DNA of 64,000 nt, taken from NCBI RefSeq assembly GCF_000619905.2, contig NZ_CP012371.1, forward strand, positions 2,046,001 through 2,110,000, read 5' to 3'. The notes beneath the pieces were generated by a model, which saw only the letters and a list, made by a program, of their open reading frames with translations, ran no database searches and was not told where the DNA came from. Position numbers and translations under genes: made by a program. The stretch is from Nitrosospira briensis C-128. Lineage in GTDB: Bacteria; Pseudomonadota; Gammaproteobacteria; Burkholderiales; Nitrosomonadaceae. Shown in pieces: positions 1-8,902 of this stretch (position 1 is its first letter; every line of letters begins with the position of its first letter).

Positions 1-2
1 GC

Positions 3-242
3 TCAGCGGATCTCGAGTTCGGCCATAAACGCTATTTCACGCTGGAGTCTTTGCTTGCGATGGTGCAGAGCGAGGGGTTGGAGGTGCGCAAGGTTGAAGG
101 CCTCTTGCTCAAACCGATCACGACACAGCAGATGCTCGATTTGAATCTCAGCGAAGCGATTTTGCAGGCCATGCTCAAAGTAGGCGTCAGTTATCCCGAA
201 TTGTGCAATTCGTTATTAATGCGGGCGAGCTGGCCCAGGTAG
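3..242 (+). CDS. SAM-dependent methyltransferase, C-terminal part (5' end outside window)
   Basis: The frame is open from the first bases of the window to a TAG at 240-242, so only the last 79 codons are present. The phrase FGHKRYFTLESL followed by an amphipathic helix is typical of the region after the Rossmann core in class I methyltransferases of the Methyltransf_11/23 type, where a 'His-x-Arg-x-Phe-(T/S)' element precedes the last strand. The SAM-binding motifs would lie upstream and cannot be checked. It runs in the same direction as the sugar-modification cluster that follows, about 100 bases before the next gene, and may belong to it. The fold assignment is fair; the substrate is unknown. 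Confidence 0.65.
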   Translation, partial: SADLEFGHKRYFTLESLLAMVQSEGLEVRKVEGLLLKPITTQQMLDLNLSEAILQAMLKVGVSYPELCNSLLMRASWPR

Positions 243-341
243 ACGGAATATCCAGCAAATCTCCGCCCACCACAATTTACCAATTTCTTGAGTGCTCATA
301 TAGAACCCTCCAAGCAGCTTCGTAACCGAAACGATATCTCA

Positions 342-755
342 ATGCAAGCGTTTCTTCTTCGCTTCCACCATTTTGGTCTGGCCAGCAGACGACCGGAGCA
401 GACCCTTCGATTCCTCCGGGGATTGGGCCATGAGGTAGCCGCGCAGGTCTACGACCCGCTACAAAATGTGAATCTCTGGCTGTGTACCCACTTCTCCATG
501 CCGACCGTCGAGTTGGTCGGTCCGGCCGAGGGGTCGGGGCCGCTGGATGCAATCCTCGCTGCATCGAATGAAAGCATCTATCATCTTTGTTACGAAACGG
601 AAAATCTCGCTGTCAGTCTTGAATCCATGAAGGTAGCCGGATTCCGTGTGATCTGCATATCGGCTCCCAAGCCCGCGATCCTTTTCAATAACAGGCAGGT
701 CAGCTTCTACATGGTCAAGGATTTTGGCATAATCGAGTTATTGGAGCCCGCCTGA
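342..755 (+). CDS. VOC (glyoxalase/methylmalonyl-CoA epimerase-like) protein
   Basis: The 137-residue product begins FHHFGLA and alternates beta-alpha-beta modules with conserved acidic residues (for example VELVGP and IELLEP near the ends of the two modules), the hallmark of the vicinal-oxygen-chelate fold. The nearest families are methylmalonyl-CoA epimerase-like and Glyoxalase_4 proteins, which use a metal held by His and Glu. An upstream TTG at 288 would add 18 residues, but those do not look like family sequence, so the ATG at 342 is preferred. VOC genes are often found next to FkbH and ACP genes in glycan or polyketide-like clusters; here fkbH starts 18 bases later. A role in handling the ACP-bound acyl unit is an inference; the reaction is unknown. 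Confidence 0.72.
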   Translation: MQAFLLRFHHFGLASRRPEQTLRFLRGLGHEVAAQVYDPLQNVNLWLCTHFSMPTVELVGPAEGSGPLDAILAASNESIYHLCYETENLAVSLESMKVAGFRVICISAPKPAILFNNRQVSFYMVKDFGIIELLEPA

Positions 756-773
756 TGATATCGACAGACTAGA

Positions 774-2552
774 GTGGTTGCAGTGGCTTCCTCATTCCCC
801 ACGGATCCCCCCCCGGCGTTATCCGATCTGATCAGTACCGGCGATACGATGTATGCCGCACTGTCGTCAACGGTTCCCGAGTATCGCTTCGGCTTCTTGC
901 GTAACATAACGCTGGAAGGCATCGAGCCTTACCTGCGCTACCACATGCTGGCGATCGGGATGCGGCCGACTCTGGTTTTCGGTGGTTATGGATCGCTGCG
1001 TCAGGACCTCGTATCGCCGGACTCGCCTCTGGTTAAATGTAGTCCGAACATTCTGGTAACAGCATTCATGCTTGAGGAGTTGGATTCCAGCTACGGACTG
1101 CCCGGTTGGGACGCTTCCCGTTCACAAGAAGAGTTGAGTGCGATTTTTGCGGCCTTGATGGCGACCGACGTGCCCACTATCGCCCTCAATACGTTCATCG
1201 TTCCTTTTTATTCCGAGACAGGCGCTTTAATCGCTGCGCTGGATGTTGCCAACCAGGTAGCCAGGCTGAATGATTTTGTGCGCAACTTTGTCCGTGAGCA
1301 CAGCCCACGCTTCTGTTTAATGGATTGGGATCGGCTTGCACATCGAATAGGCGAAGCCGAGGCGATGGACTATCGGTACTGGTATATTTCCAAGGCGCCG
1401 TTCAAACGGCCCTTTCTTGATGCGCTGGCGCGTGAGTTGGTAAAGGTTGTGCTTACCCTCAACGGACGCGGCAAGAAGTGCCTGGTCCTGGATTGCGATA
1501 ACACGCTCTGGGGAGGTGTAATCGGGGAGGATGGCATCGAAGGTATCCAGTTGGATGGTCATGATTACCCAGGCCGCGTGTACTATGATTTCCAGAAGAA
1601 CGTTCTGCAATTGGCCGAGCGCGGAGTGCTGATTGCGCTCTGTTCCAAGAACAACGAACAGGATGTGCTTGAGGTACTGGATAACCATCCGTGGAGTCTG
1701 CTCAAGCGCACCCATCTATCCGCTTTCCGAATCAACTGGAACGACAAGGCCGCTAACCTGGCGGGTCTGGCAAAGGAATTGAATCTTGGCCTCGATGCAT
1801 TCGTATTCGTGGACGACAATCCTCGGGAGCTGGAATTATTGAGGCAGGTATTACCTCAAGTCACCACCCTGCAGGTACCGGATCGGCTCTATGAATACCC
1901 GGCATTGCTGTTACGCGACGGCTTGTTCGATACGCTGATCATCAGCCAGGAGGATAGGATACGCGCCAGCCTTTATCAGACCGAGACGCAGCGGAGAACC
2001 GAGCGCAACCAGCATGCAAATCTGGAGGACTATCTTTCATCGCTGGGGCAGGTGGCGGCCATTCACACCGCCACCGATGGGGAAGCCAGACGGGTTGCGC
2101 AATTGACCCAGAAAACGAACCAGTTTAACTTGACGACCCGGCGCTATTCCGACCACGAGATCGCGAACTTTCGTGCCTCCCCGGACGCTCGCGTCTATAC
2201 CTTATCCGCCCGTGATCGCTTTGGCTCTCTTGGGTTGACAGGTGTTTTTATCGCCCAACGGCGGCAAGATACTGCGGTGGTCGATTCTCTTCTGATGAGT
2301 TGTAGAGCACTCGGCCGCCAGCTCGAGTTCGCATTCGTCCTGGAGTGCATGCGGCACATTGTGGCAGACTGGCAAGTTCAAGCGTGGGAGGCGGAATACC
2401 TGCCCTCAGCCAAGAATAACCAGGTAGCCGATTTCTGGGGCGGGTTAGGTTTCATGCTGCTGGAAGAAGTGAAAGGAGATCGGCGCTACAGGTTGCCGGC
2501 TTCCATGCCTGAGATGGCGTCCCCTTTTTTTATCCATGTCGAAAGAGAGTAA
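774..2552 (+). CDS. FkbH-like HAD-IIIC family protein
   Basis: The 592-residue protein carries the HAD motif I as LVLDCDNTLWGG near residue 237, with both Asp residues present, followed by VIGEDG, the signature of the FkbH/HAD-IIIC family. A later VFVDDNP supplies the acidic HAD motif, and the C-terminal 150 residues are GNAT-like, as in full-length FkbH proteins. Family members dephosphorylate 1,3-bisphosphoglycerate and load the glyceryl group onto the phosphopantetheine of an ACP. An ACP gene begins 7 bases downstream, matching that role. The start is a GTG with a weak ribosome site; an ATG at 849 is the alternative. Family is clear; that glyceryl is the acyl group here is inferred from the family. 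Confidence 0.9.
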   Translation: MVAVASSFPTDPPPALSDLISTGDTMYAALSSTVPEYRFGFLRNITLEGIEPYLRYHMLAIGMRPTLVFGGYGSLRQDLVSPDSPLVKCSPNILVTAFMLEELDSSYGLPGWDASRSQEELSAIFAALMATDVPTIALNTFIVPFYSETGALIAALDVANQVARLNDFVRNFVREHSPRFCLMDWDRLAHRIGEAEAMDYRYWYISKAPFKRPFLDALARELVKVVLTLNGRGKKCLVLDCDNTLWGGVIGEDGIEGIQLDGHDYPGRVYYDFQKNVLQLAERGVLIALCSKNNEQDVLEVLDNHPWSLLKRTHLSAFRINWNDKAANLAGLAKELNLGLDAFVFVDDNPRELELLRQVLPQVTTLQVPDRLYEYPALLLRDGLFDTLIISQEDRIRASLYQTETQRRTERNQHANLEDYLSSLGQVAAIHTATDGEARRVAQLTQKTNQFNLTTRRYSDHEIANFRASPDARVYTLSARDRFGSLGLTGVFIAQRRQDTAVVDSLLMSCRALGRQLEFAFVLECMRHIVADWQVQAWEAEYLPSAKNNQVADFWGGLGFMLLEEVKGDRRYRLPASMPEMASPFFIHVERE

Positions 2553-2559
2553 CACCCTT

Positions 2560-2796
2560 ATGTCTGATATAGAGCGCCGTACCCGTGTTGTCATGGGCAA
2601 AGTACTGCAAATGCCACCGCAAGATATTTCCGTGGATGCTTCCCGCGAGACGCTTGCGGCCTGGGATTCGCTCAAGCACATGAATTTGATCCTGGCGCTG
2701 GAGGATGAATTCAGCGTCGAGTTCAATGACCAGGAAATAGCGGGTATAAACAGCCTGAACCTCTTATTGGAGGCGCTACGGATTAAATGCCCATGA
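2560..2796 (+). CDS. Acyl carrier protein
   Basis: A 78-residue acidic four-helix protein with the phosphopantetheine site AAWDSLKHM, the modified residue being Ser37. It has the usual hydrophobic helix II and a C-terminal NLLLEAL helix. An in-frame ATG at 2536 would overlap fkbH by 17 bases and add eight non-family residues, so 2560 is chosen. It sits between fkbH and a NeuD-type acyltransferase, and its last codons overlap the next start. It is a dedicated ACP rather than the fatty-acid AcpP, whose motif is GADSLD. It probably carries the acyl group activated by the upstream FkbH protein; that cargo is not visible in the sequence. Confidence 0.9.
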   Translation: MSDIERRTRVVMGKVLQMPPQDISVDASRETLAAWDSLKHMNLILALEDEFSVEFNDQEIAGINSLNLLLEALRIKCP

Positions 2797-3476
2797 ATGA
2801 TGAGCGGCGTGATAGGCCTTTGATCATCTTCGGTGTAGGCGAACTGGCCCAACTGGCCTATTTTTACTTTACCCATGATAGCCTCCGGCAGGTGGTCGCC
2901 TTCACCGTGGATGGCGCCCACCTTCAGCAGGATCAATGCATGGGGTTACCCGTACTGCCTTTTGAGGAGGTGCACGTACACTATGCGCCCCAGGAATATG
3001 ACATGTTTGTGGCGATAGGCTATGCTCGCCTCAATCAGGCTCGAGCGGAAAAGTGTTTAGAAGCCAAAGCGCGAGGCTACCGCCTGGCAACCTATATCAG
3101 CAGCAGGAGCGTGACATGGACCGACCTGATCATTGGCGAAAACTGTTTCATCATGGAAGGGAACATAATCCAGCCTTTCGTGCGGATAGGTAATAATGTC
3201 ATCATCTGGTGCGGTAGCCTGGTGAGTCATCACGTCGAAATCGACGACAATTGTTTCATTGGTGCGCATGCAGTCGTCTCGGGTCACGTGAAGATTGGCG
3301 CTCACAGTTTCGTCGGTGTAAATGCCACGCTTCGTGACAAGATCACCTTGGCAGAGCAGACCCTGGTTGGGGCGGGTGCGCTGATTATCGCCAGCACCAA
3401 GGAGAATACCGCTCATCTCGCCGCAGCCAGTCCGGAAGCGGGTGTCCCCAGCCAACGATTGCAATCACTACTCTAG
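2787..3476 (+). CDS. NeuD/PglD-type sugar O- or N-acyltransferase
   Basis: The 229-residue protein has an N-terminal Rossmann-like part (LIIFGVGELAQLAYFYF) and a C-terminal left-handed beta-helix of hexapeptide repeats from about residue 110, with I-G-x-x-x-x-I repeats such as IGENCFI, IGNNVII and IGAHSFV. This is the architecture of NeuD, PglD and PerB enzymes, which acylate amino groups or hydroxyls of (nucleotide) sugars; His residues in SHHVEI and GAHAVV sit where the catalytic base is expected. The start overlaps the ACP stop (alternative ATG at 2793), with GGAGG at 2769-2773, so translation is probably coupled. The donor could be acetyl-CoA or the neighbouring acyl-ACP; the latter is inference. 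Confidence 0.86.
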   Translation: MPMNDERRDRPLIIFGVGELAQLAYFYFTHDSLRQVVAFTVDGAHLQQDQCMGLPVLPFEEVHVHYAPQEYDMFVAIGYARLNQARAEKCLEAKARGYRLATYISSRSVTWTDLIIGENCFIMEGNIIQPFVRIGNNVIIWCGSLVSHHVEIDDNCFIGAHAVVSGHVKIGAHSFVGVNATLRDKITLAEQTLVGAGALIIASTKENTAHLAAASPEAGVPSQRLQSLL

Positions 3477-3488
3477 CCGAATCATTTT

Positions 3489-4202
3489 ATGCAAGCGAGC
3501 TGCAAAAAGGTTGCCATACTCCAATCGAACTATATCCCCTGGAAGGGTTATTTCGATCTCATCCATGACGTTGATCTTTTCATCTTTTATGACGATGTCC
3601 AATATACGCATTCCGACTGGCGCCACCGGAACAAATTGATGACCCGAGACGGGCCGCGGTGGCTTACCATTCCAGCAGGTCACGACTTGAAGCGCCTGAT
3701 ATGCGAGGTGGAAATCCCGGATCAAAGCTGGAAGCAGCAACACAGAAGCATCATTGAACAGAATTACAGAAATGCGCCTTTCATCGAGGAATCGCAACCG
3801 CTGCTGGATTTCCTGTATGCCAATACAATAACAAGTCTCTCTGATTACAATCAGCGTGCCATAAGGCATCTCTCCAATATTTTGGGAATACATACACAGT
3901 TTGCCGACAGTCGGCTTCTCGGCGTCAATGGCCGCAAAACCGAGCGGTTAATCGGTATCCTGGAGAGCGTAGGCGCGACAAAATATATCAGCGGTCCTTC
4001 AGCCAGGGACTATATCGATGAGCCCATGTTTGTGGAGGCCGGCATTGAGCTGGCGTATAAGGAATATCCGGGATATCCCCCTTATCGGCAATGTTTTTCG
4101 CCATTCTCGCCCTTCGTCACCATACTCGACCTGCTGATGAATGCGGGACCGGAAGCGCCTCGTTACATCTGGGGATGGCATCAGAACGAATATCAAGCAT
4201 GA
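3489..4202 (+). CDS. WbqC family protein
   Basis: The 237-residue product starts with VAILQSNYIPWKGYFDLI and continues with DVQYTHSDWRHRNK, both diagnostic of the WbqC-like family, at the usual family length. WbqC proteins occur in O-antigen and capsule clusters and are commonly paired with amino-sugar aminotransferases; they have been proposed to take part in amide bond formation on amino sugars, but I know of no firmly settled mechanism. It lies 12 bases after the NeuD-type gene and 7 before a small carrier, inside one apparent operon. The family assignment is sure, the reaction is not. Confidence 0.9.
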   Translation: MQASCKKVAILQSNYIPWKGYFDLIHDVDLFIFYDDVQYTHSDWRHRNKLMTRDGPRWLTIPAGHDLKRLICEVEIPDQSWKQQHRSIIEQNYRNAPFIEESQPLLDFLYANTITSLSDYNQRAIRHLSNILGIHTQFADSRLLGVNGRKTERLIGILESVGATKYISGPSARDYIDEPMFVEAGIELAYKEYPGYPPYRQCFSPFSPFVTILDLLMNAGPEAPRYIWGWHQNEYQA

Positions 4203-4209
4203 GGAAAAG

Positions 4210-4593
4210 ATGAACGGACGATTCGATATGGCGGGACATATCTACATCCTGCTGACCCTGCTGTTCACGGTATATGGCCAGTTGGTGCTCAGGTGGCAGA
4301 TGGCGCAAACGCGTGGCATGCCCGAAGGCGGGTTGGATAAGCTTTTATTTCTTCTCCAGCAGTTCTTCAACCCCTGGATCATATCAGGCTTGCTTTCTGC
4401 TTTTCTTGCCTCGCTTGCCTGGATGGCGGCCATGACCCGTTTCGAGCTCAATTACGCTTATCCTTTCATGAGCCTGGCCTTTATCATCGTCATGATTTTC
4501 TCCGTGATTTTCCTGAATGAGACACTCACCATACAAAGTATTATAGGTACGATAATGGTGGTCGGCGGCTTGATTATTATTGCCCGCGCATAA
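4210..4593 (+). CDS. Small 4-TM DMT/SMR-like carrier (ArnE-like)
   Basis: The 127-residue protein has four hydrophobic segments (about residues 8-27, 50-72, 77-98 and 104-125) and ends VGGLIIIARA, like small multidrug-resistance and ArnE/ArnF-type half-transporters of the EamA superfamily. The ATG at 4210 follows GAGGAAAAG directly, so it is chosen over an in-frame ATG at 4141 inside wbqC. ArnE/ArnF (about 110-130 residues) flip undecaprenyl-phosphate-aminoarabinose. The next two genes here, an aminotransferase and a GT39 enzyme, are the counterparts of ArnB and ArnT. A role as flippase subunit for a lipid-linked sugar is therefore likely but inferred from context; other SMR functions are possible. 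Confidence 0.8.
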   Translation: MNGRFDMAGHIYILLTLLFTVYGQLVLRWQMAQTRGMPEGGLDKLLFLLQQFFNPWIISGLLSAFLASLAWMAAMTRFELNYAYPFMSLAFIIVMIFSVIFLNETLTIQSIIGTIMVVGGLIIIARA

Positions 4594-4643
4594 CACTCGC
4601 AACCTTATTTTTCGTGAATAATACAACTCAAACAAGCGCGGCT

Positions 4644-5765
4644 ATGATCCCATTCAACAAGCCTTACATGACCGGAAAAGAGCTGTGGTACGTAAGCCAG
4701 GCTCATGCCAGTGGACACCTCGCGGGTGACGGAATCTTTACCAAAAAGTGCAACGCATGGCTGGAACGTCGCATCGGGTGCGAGAAGGCATTGCTGACGC
4801 ATTCCTGCACGGCTGCGCTGGAGATGGCGGCGATTCTTGCTGACATTCATCCCGGCGATGAGATCATCATGCCCTCCTACACTTTTGTCTCGACCGCCAA
4901 TGCGTTTGCATTGAGGGGAGGCGTGCCGGTATTCGTTGATATTCGGCCTGACACCTTCAACATCGATGAGGCTTTGATAGAGACGGCAATTACGCCGAAA
5001 ACAAGGGCTATCGTGGCAGTTCATTATGCAGGCGTCGCTTGTGAGATGGATACCATCATGTCGATAGCGGAAAGATACGGCTTGCTGGTAATCGAGGACG
5101 CCGCGCAGGGCATCATGTCCACCTATAAAGGGCGACCGCTGGGGAGTATCGGACATCTCGCCGCTTTGAGTTTCCACGAGACCAAGAATATCATTTCCGG
5201 AGAAGGGGGCGCTTTGTTGATAAATGCGCCAAATTTCGCCGAAAAAGCTGAAATAATCAGGGAAAAAGGCACAAACCGCAGCCTTTTTTTTCGCGGCCAA
5301 GTCGATAAATACACCTGGGTTGATTTCGGTTCATCCTATCTTCCGAGTGAACTGATCGCTGCTTTTCTATGGGCCCAAATGGAAGAGGCCGATTCCATTA
5401 CGAATCGTCGGCTGGATATCTGGAACACCTACCATGATAACTTCGACATGCTTGAAATGCAGGGCAAAATACGCCGTCCCGTTATCCCGTCCGATTGCAT
5501 GCATAACGCGCACATGTACTATCTTTTGTTGCCGAATCTCGACAAGCGCAGCACCTTTATCGCCGGACTCAAACAGAAGGGAATAGGGACCGTCTTTCAC
5601 TACGTGCCGCTTGACAGTTCCCCCATGGGAGAAAAGCACGGCCGCAAATCCGGATCGCTAGCCCAGACGCAATTGCTGAGCGAACGGTTGGTACGGTTGC
5701 CGTTATGGCTGGGGTTGGAAGAGTTCCAAAGCGAAGTCATCCTGAAGGTCATTGCAGAGTTATGA
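4644..5765 (+). CDS. wecE: dTDP-4-amino-4,6-dideoxygalactose transaminase (WecE/RffA-type)
   Basis: A 373-residue fold-type I PLP aminotransferase of the DegT/DnrJ/EryC1 family. It begins MIPFNKPYMTGKELWYV, matching WecE, and has the PLP Asp in IEDAAQG and the Schiff-base lysine in HETKN at position 181. WecE converts dTDP-4-keto-6-deoxyglucose to dTDP-4-amino-4,6-dideoxygalactose with glutamate as donor. A GTG at 4614 would add ten residues that do not fit the family. No dTDP-sugar synthesis genes (rfbA/rfbB) are in the window, so the keto-sugar must come from elsewhere. It ends 4 bases before the next start. The exact nucleotide sugar is inferred from family similarity. Confidence 0.85.
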   Translation: MIPFNKPYMTGKELWYVSQAHASGHLAGDGIFTKKCNAWLERRIGCEKALLTHSCTAALEMAAILADIHPGDEIIMPSYTFVSTANAFALRGGVPVFVDIRPDTFNIDEALIETAITPKTRAIVAVHYAGVACEMDTIMSIAERYGLLVIEDAAQGIMSTYKGRPLGSIGHLAALSFHETKNIISGEGGALLINAPNFAEKAEIIREKGTNRSLFFRGQVDKYTWVDFGSSYLPSELIAAFLWAQMEEADSITNRRLDIWNTYHDNFDMLEMQGKIRRPVIPSDCMHNAHMYYLLLPNLDKRSTFIAGLKQKGIGTVFHYVPLDSSPMGEKHGRKSGSLAQTQLLSERLVRLPLWLGLEEFQSEVILKVIAEL

Positions 5766-5769
5766 AGGG

Positions 5770-7479
5770 ATGACTACGCCAGACGTCCGGCATTCGGTGC
5801 AAACTGATCAGGCTGATTCAAAGCTCGAATCGGACGTACGTGTCAATTCCCGCGATGCGCTGGCTCTGCTGGCCCTGTGGTGCGGCGTCTGCCTGCTCTT
5901 CTGGAAGTCCCTGCATCCCGGCGAATTCTGGTGGACCGATGAATCGCGCCATGCCATGAATGGCGTCTTCTTTTTTGATCTCTGGCAGGACATGCCCTGG
6001 AAGGCACCCTACGAGTACGCTCTTCAGTATTTTGCTCAATATCCTGCCCTGGCATTAAACTGGTATCCGCCATTTTTCCCCGTCGTTGAATCTGTTTTTC
6101 TTGCTGTGTTCGGGATTACCGAATTCAGTGCGCATCTCACGGTAATGGTGTTCGCCCTGGCTGGCGTATCGGCGTGGTATGCGTGGACGAGCCCAATCTG
6201 GGGAAGAGCGGCCGCCGTGCTTTCCTGTCTGCTCTACCTTTCGGCACCCGGCGTGCTTGATTGGACACGTTCCGTCATGCTGGAAGTCCCAGCAGTGGCG
6301 ATGATCATCATGTCGATTCTCGCATTCGAACGTTATCTGGCTCTTCCAGGTTGGCGCCGCGCTGCGCTTGCCGGGCTTGCGCTGGCCTCCATGTTGCTGC
6401 TCAAGCAGACTACCGTATTCATCCTGCCCGCTTTGCTGGCCTATGCATTGCTGGCCGGACATGGACAGTTGCTATGGCGCAAGGAAGTTGCGCTGGCATA
6501 CATCATCGTCGGCACTGCCATCGCATTGCTCACAATGCATGCGCTCAAGTTCGGTGCAGTACCGGTCAATTCCCTGGTGGATCAATTCGGTCCAAATAGC
6601 TCGCAACTATTCAACGGAAGGCGCTGGGGATATTTCTGGTCCGCACTGTGGGGTGTTTGCGGATGGCCACTTGGTATCGCCATCCTGATAGGCGTAGCGT
6701 TTCGGGCAGGCATGGGTACCAGAGGCAAACCGCAGGATTCGCTGATAATCTTTTGGCTTACAGCCTCATATCTGTTTACGACATTAGTCGTCGGAAGCGG
6801 CGAAGGGAATGTTCCGCGCTACACGATGTATGCCTTGCCCCCGTTGGCATTGCTGGCCTGCATGCCGTTAAGCCGGGAGGTCGTGCTGAACACCGCTATC
6901 CGCCGAACAGCGTTCGTGTTTCTGTCCGTGCTTGCCGGTTGGAATGTATATGCGGGCTCGACCAAGCCGCACCCTTACATCGCCGGATACGAACAGGCGG
7001 CTGAATTTGTCGCCGGGCAGGACGATACCGGCCTGATTCTGTTTGCCGGGAAACATGACGGCAATTTCATCTTTCACCTGCGTGCCGTCGATCCCGGCAA
7101 GAACAAGGCGGTATTGCGGGCCGACAAGATCCTGGTATCCATGGCGGTGCACAAGTCATTCGGCATGGTCTCCTATGTCCAGAACGTGGAAGATGTCATC
7201 GGGTTAATCGATCGTTACGGAGTAGGCACCATCGTGATCGAGAGCCGCGACGTAGTGGATTTGCCTGAATTCAAACTCCTGGCTAAAGCAATGGATGATC
7301 ACCGGTTCCGGATGATCAAGGAAATCCCGGTACTAACTAATGTGGCGGAGTTTGATAACCTGTCCATCCGGGTTTACCGCTATCTGGATAAAAAGGAACA
7401 GGCAGGTGATCTCGTTATTCCACTGCCGCACATGGGCATGGAAATCAAGCTGAAACCCCAACAGAACAAATCTCGATGA
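5770..7479 (+). CDS. GT39/PMT-type integral membrane glycosyltransferase (ArnT-like)
   Basis: The 569-residue protein has a cytoplasmic N terminus, then a first membrane helix followed by a periplasmic loop with WWTDESRHAMNG, where Asp57-Glu58 match the catalytic acidic pair of GT39/ArnT enzymes. About ten to twelve membrane helices follow and a soluble periplasmic domain ends the protein. Such enzymes use polyprenyl-phosphate sugars as donors on the periplasmic face. The ATG at 5770 follows GAAGGG and is preferred over TTG at 5752, which would overlap wecE. Position right after the carrier and aminotransferase suggests it transfers the modified amino sugar. The acceptor (lipid A, polysaccharide or protein) is unknown. 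Confidence 0.85.
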   Translation: MTTPDVRHSVQTDQADSKLESDVRVNSRDALALLALWCGVCLLFWKSLHPGEFWWTDESRHAMNGVFFFDLWQDMPWKAPYEYALQYFAQYPALALNWYPPFFPVVESVFLAVFGITEFSAHLTVMVFALAGVSAWYAWTSPIWGRAAAVLSCLLYLSAPGVLDWTRSVMLEVPAVAMIIMSILAFERYLALPGWRRAALAGLALASMLLLKQTTVFILPALLAYALLAGHGQLLWRKEVALAYIIVGTAIALLTMHALKFGAVPVNSLVDQFGPNSSQLFNGRRWGYFWSALWGVCGWPLGIAILIGVAFRAGMGTRGKPQDSLIIFWLTASYLFTTLVVGSGEGNVPRYTMYALPPLALLACMPLSREVVLNTAIRRTAFVFLSVLAGWNVYAGSTKPHPYIAGYEQAAEFVAGQDDTGLILFAGKHDGNFIFHLRAVDPGKNKAVLRADKILVSMAVHKSFGMVSYVQNVEDVIGLIDRYGVGTIVIESRDVVDLPEFKLLAKAMDDHRFRMIKEIPVLTNVAEFDNLSIRVYRYLDKKEQAGDLVIPLPHMGMEIKLKPQQNKSR

Positions 7480-7684
7480 ATAAGCTGTTTTCCCGGATAT
7501 GTCGCCCACGTCGCAAGCTCGAATAACATGGGACCGGGGAAAAGATAAAGCCTGAAAACCAATGGTCATGGACGACATCGGTTGTTAAGCGTGGTATATC
7601 GTCTAGGACCAAGCGTAGAACTTGAACTTTTCACCAATCCGCCGTAATAGCTCTAGAGCATACCCAAATAACCTAAGTAAATTG

Positions 7685-8902
7685 ATGCGTATCCTGCATA
7701 TTCTTGACCATTCCATTCCTCTCCACAGTGGCTATACATTCAGGACGCTCTCCATCCTCAAGGAGCAGCGCGCCCTGGGTTGGGAAACCTTTCACCTGAC
7801 CGGATCAAAACAGGAAAATTGCAGTGTGCTGGAAGAAGATATCGAAGGCTGGCACTTTTATAGAACACCGGCGGCAACAGGTTTGAGGGCGAGACTTCCC
7901 GTCCTGAATCAGGTTTCTGTCATCGAAAGTCTCACCCGCCGCCTGAGCGAGGTGGCCCAGATCGTCAAGCCAGATATCCTGCATGCCCACTCCCCGGTAC
8001 TTAACGCCATCCCCGCCCTGCGCGTGGGCCGCAGGCTGGGCATTCCCGTAGTCTATGAAATCAGGGCGTTCTGGGAAGACGCGGCCGTGGATCACGGCAC
8101 CAGTCGCGAGTGGGGAATACGATATCGCCTTACACGGGGACTGGAGAGTTATGCCTTGAGGCGCGTGGACGCAATAACCACCATTTGCGAAGGACTGCGC
8201 GGCGACATCCTCGGGCGAGGCATTGCGTCGGAAAAGGTAACGGTCATCCCCAATGCCGTGAATATCGAAAATTTCAGCGTGGGCAAAAGTCGGGACCCGC
8301 AGCTTGCCGAAGATCTCGGCGTTGAGGGAAAAACACTGCTGGGCTTCATTGGTTCATTTTATGCTTATGAGGGCTTGACCGTCCTGCTGCGGGCACTACC
8401 GGAAATGCTGTCCGGAAATCCCGACATTCGCGTACTGCTGGTCGGCGGCGGCCCGCAGGAAAAAGAATTAAAAGCCATAACCAAACAGTTGCGCCTCGAA
8501 GACAGGGTGATCTTCACCGGCCGTATTCCTCATGAGCAGGTGCCCCACTATTACAATCTGATCGATATTCTCATCTATCCCCGTCTGCAAATGCGGCTCA
8601 CCGACCTCGTCACGCCACTCAAGCCCCTCGAAGCCATGGCACAAGGCAGACTCGTCGCGGCGTCTGATGTCGGCGGCCATCTGGAATTAATCCAGGACGG
8701 AAAAACCGGCGTTCTTTTCAAGGCTGGCGATCCACATGCCCTGGCGTCCAAGGTGCTGAAGCTTCTTGCCAGTCCCGATCAATGGCCGGGCCTGCGTAAT
8801 GCAGCCCGAAGTTTTGTAGAAACGCAGCGTAATTGGCCTGTCAGCGTTGCCCGTTACCGGGGTGTCTACGCCCCGCTTGTCGCAAAGCAGTCATCCCCGT
8901 GA
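7685..8902 (+). CDS. XrtA/PEP-CTERM system-associated GT4 glycosyltransferase
   Basis: The 405-residue GT-B enzyme starts MRILHILDHSIPLHSGYTFR, the characteristic opening of the exosortase A-associated glycosyltransferases of TIGR04063 (Daro_2409 family). The C-terminal half has the donor-site elements LLGFIGSFYAYEG, GGGP and KPLEAMAQG with the GT4 E-x7-E pattern. An in-frame TTG at 7622 would add 21 atypical residues. A 205-base gap precedes it, so it may start a new transcript; the next gene overlaps its stop by four bases. It probably adds a sugar during assembly of the exopolysaccharide exported by the XrtA-linked genes at the window end. Sugar specificity is unknown. Confidence 0.85.
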   Translation: MRILHILDHSIPLHSGYTFRTLSILKEQRALGWETFHLTGSKQENCSVLEEDIEGWHFYRTPAATGLRARLPVLNQVSVIESLTRRLSEVAQIVKPDILHAHSPVLNAIPALRVGRRLGIPVVYEIRAFWEDAAVDHGTSREWGIRYRLTRGLESYALRRVDAITTICEGLRGDILGRGIASEKVTVIPNAVNIENFSVGKSRDPQLAEDLGVEGKTLLGFIGSFYAYEGLTVLLRALPEMLSGNPDIRVLLVGGGPQEKELKAITKQLRLEDRVIFTGRIPHEQVPHYYNLIDILIYPRLQMRLTDLVTPLKPLEAMAQGRLVAASDVGGHLELIQDGKTGVLFKAGDPHALASKVLKLLASPDQWPGLRNAARSFVETQRNWPVSVARYRGVYAPLVAKQSSP

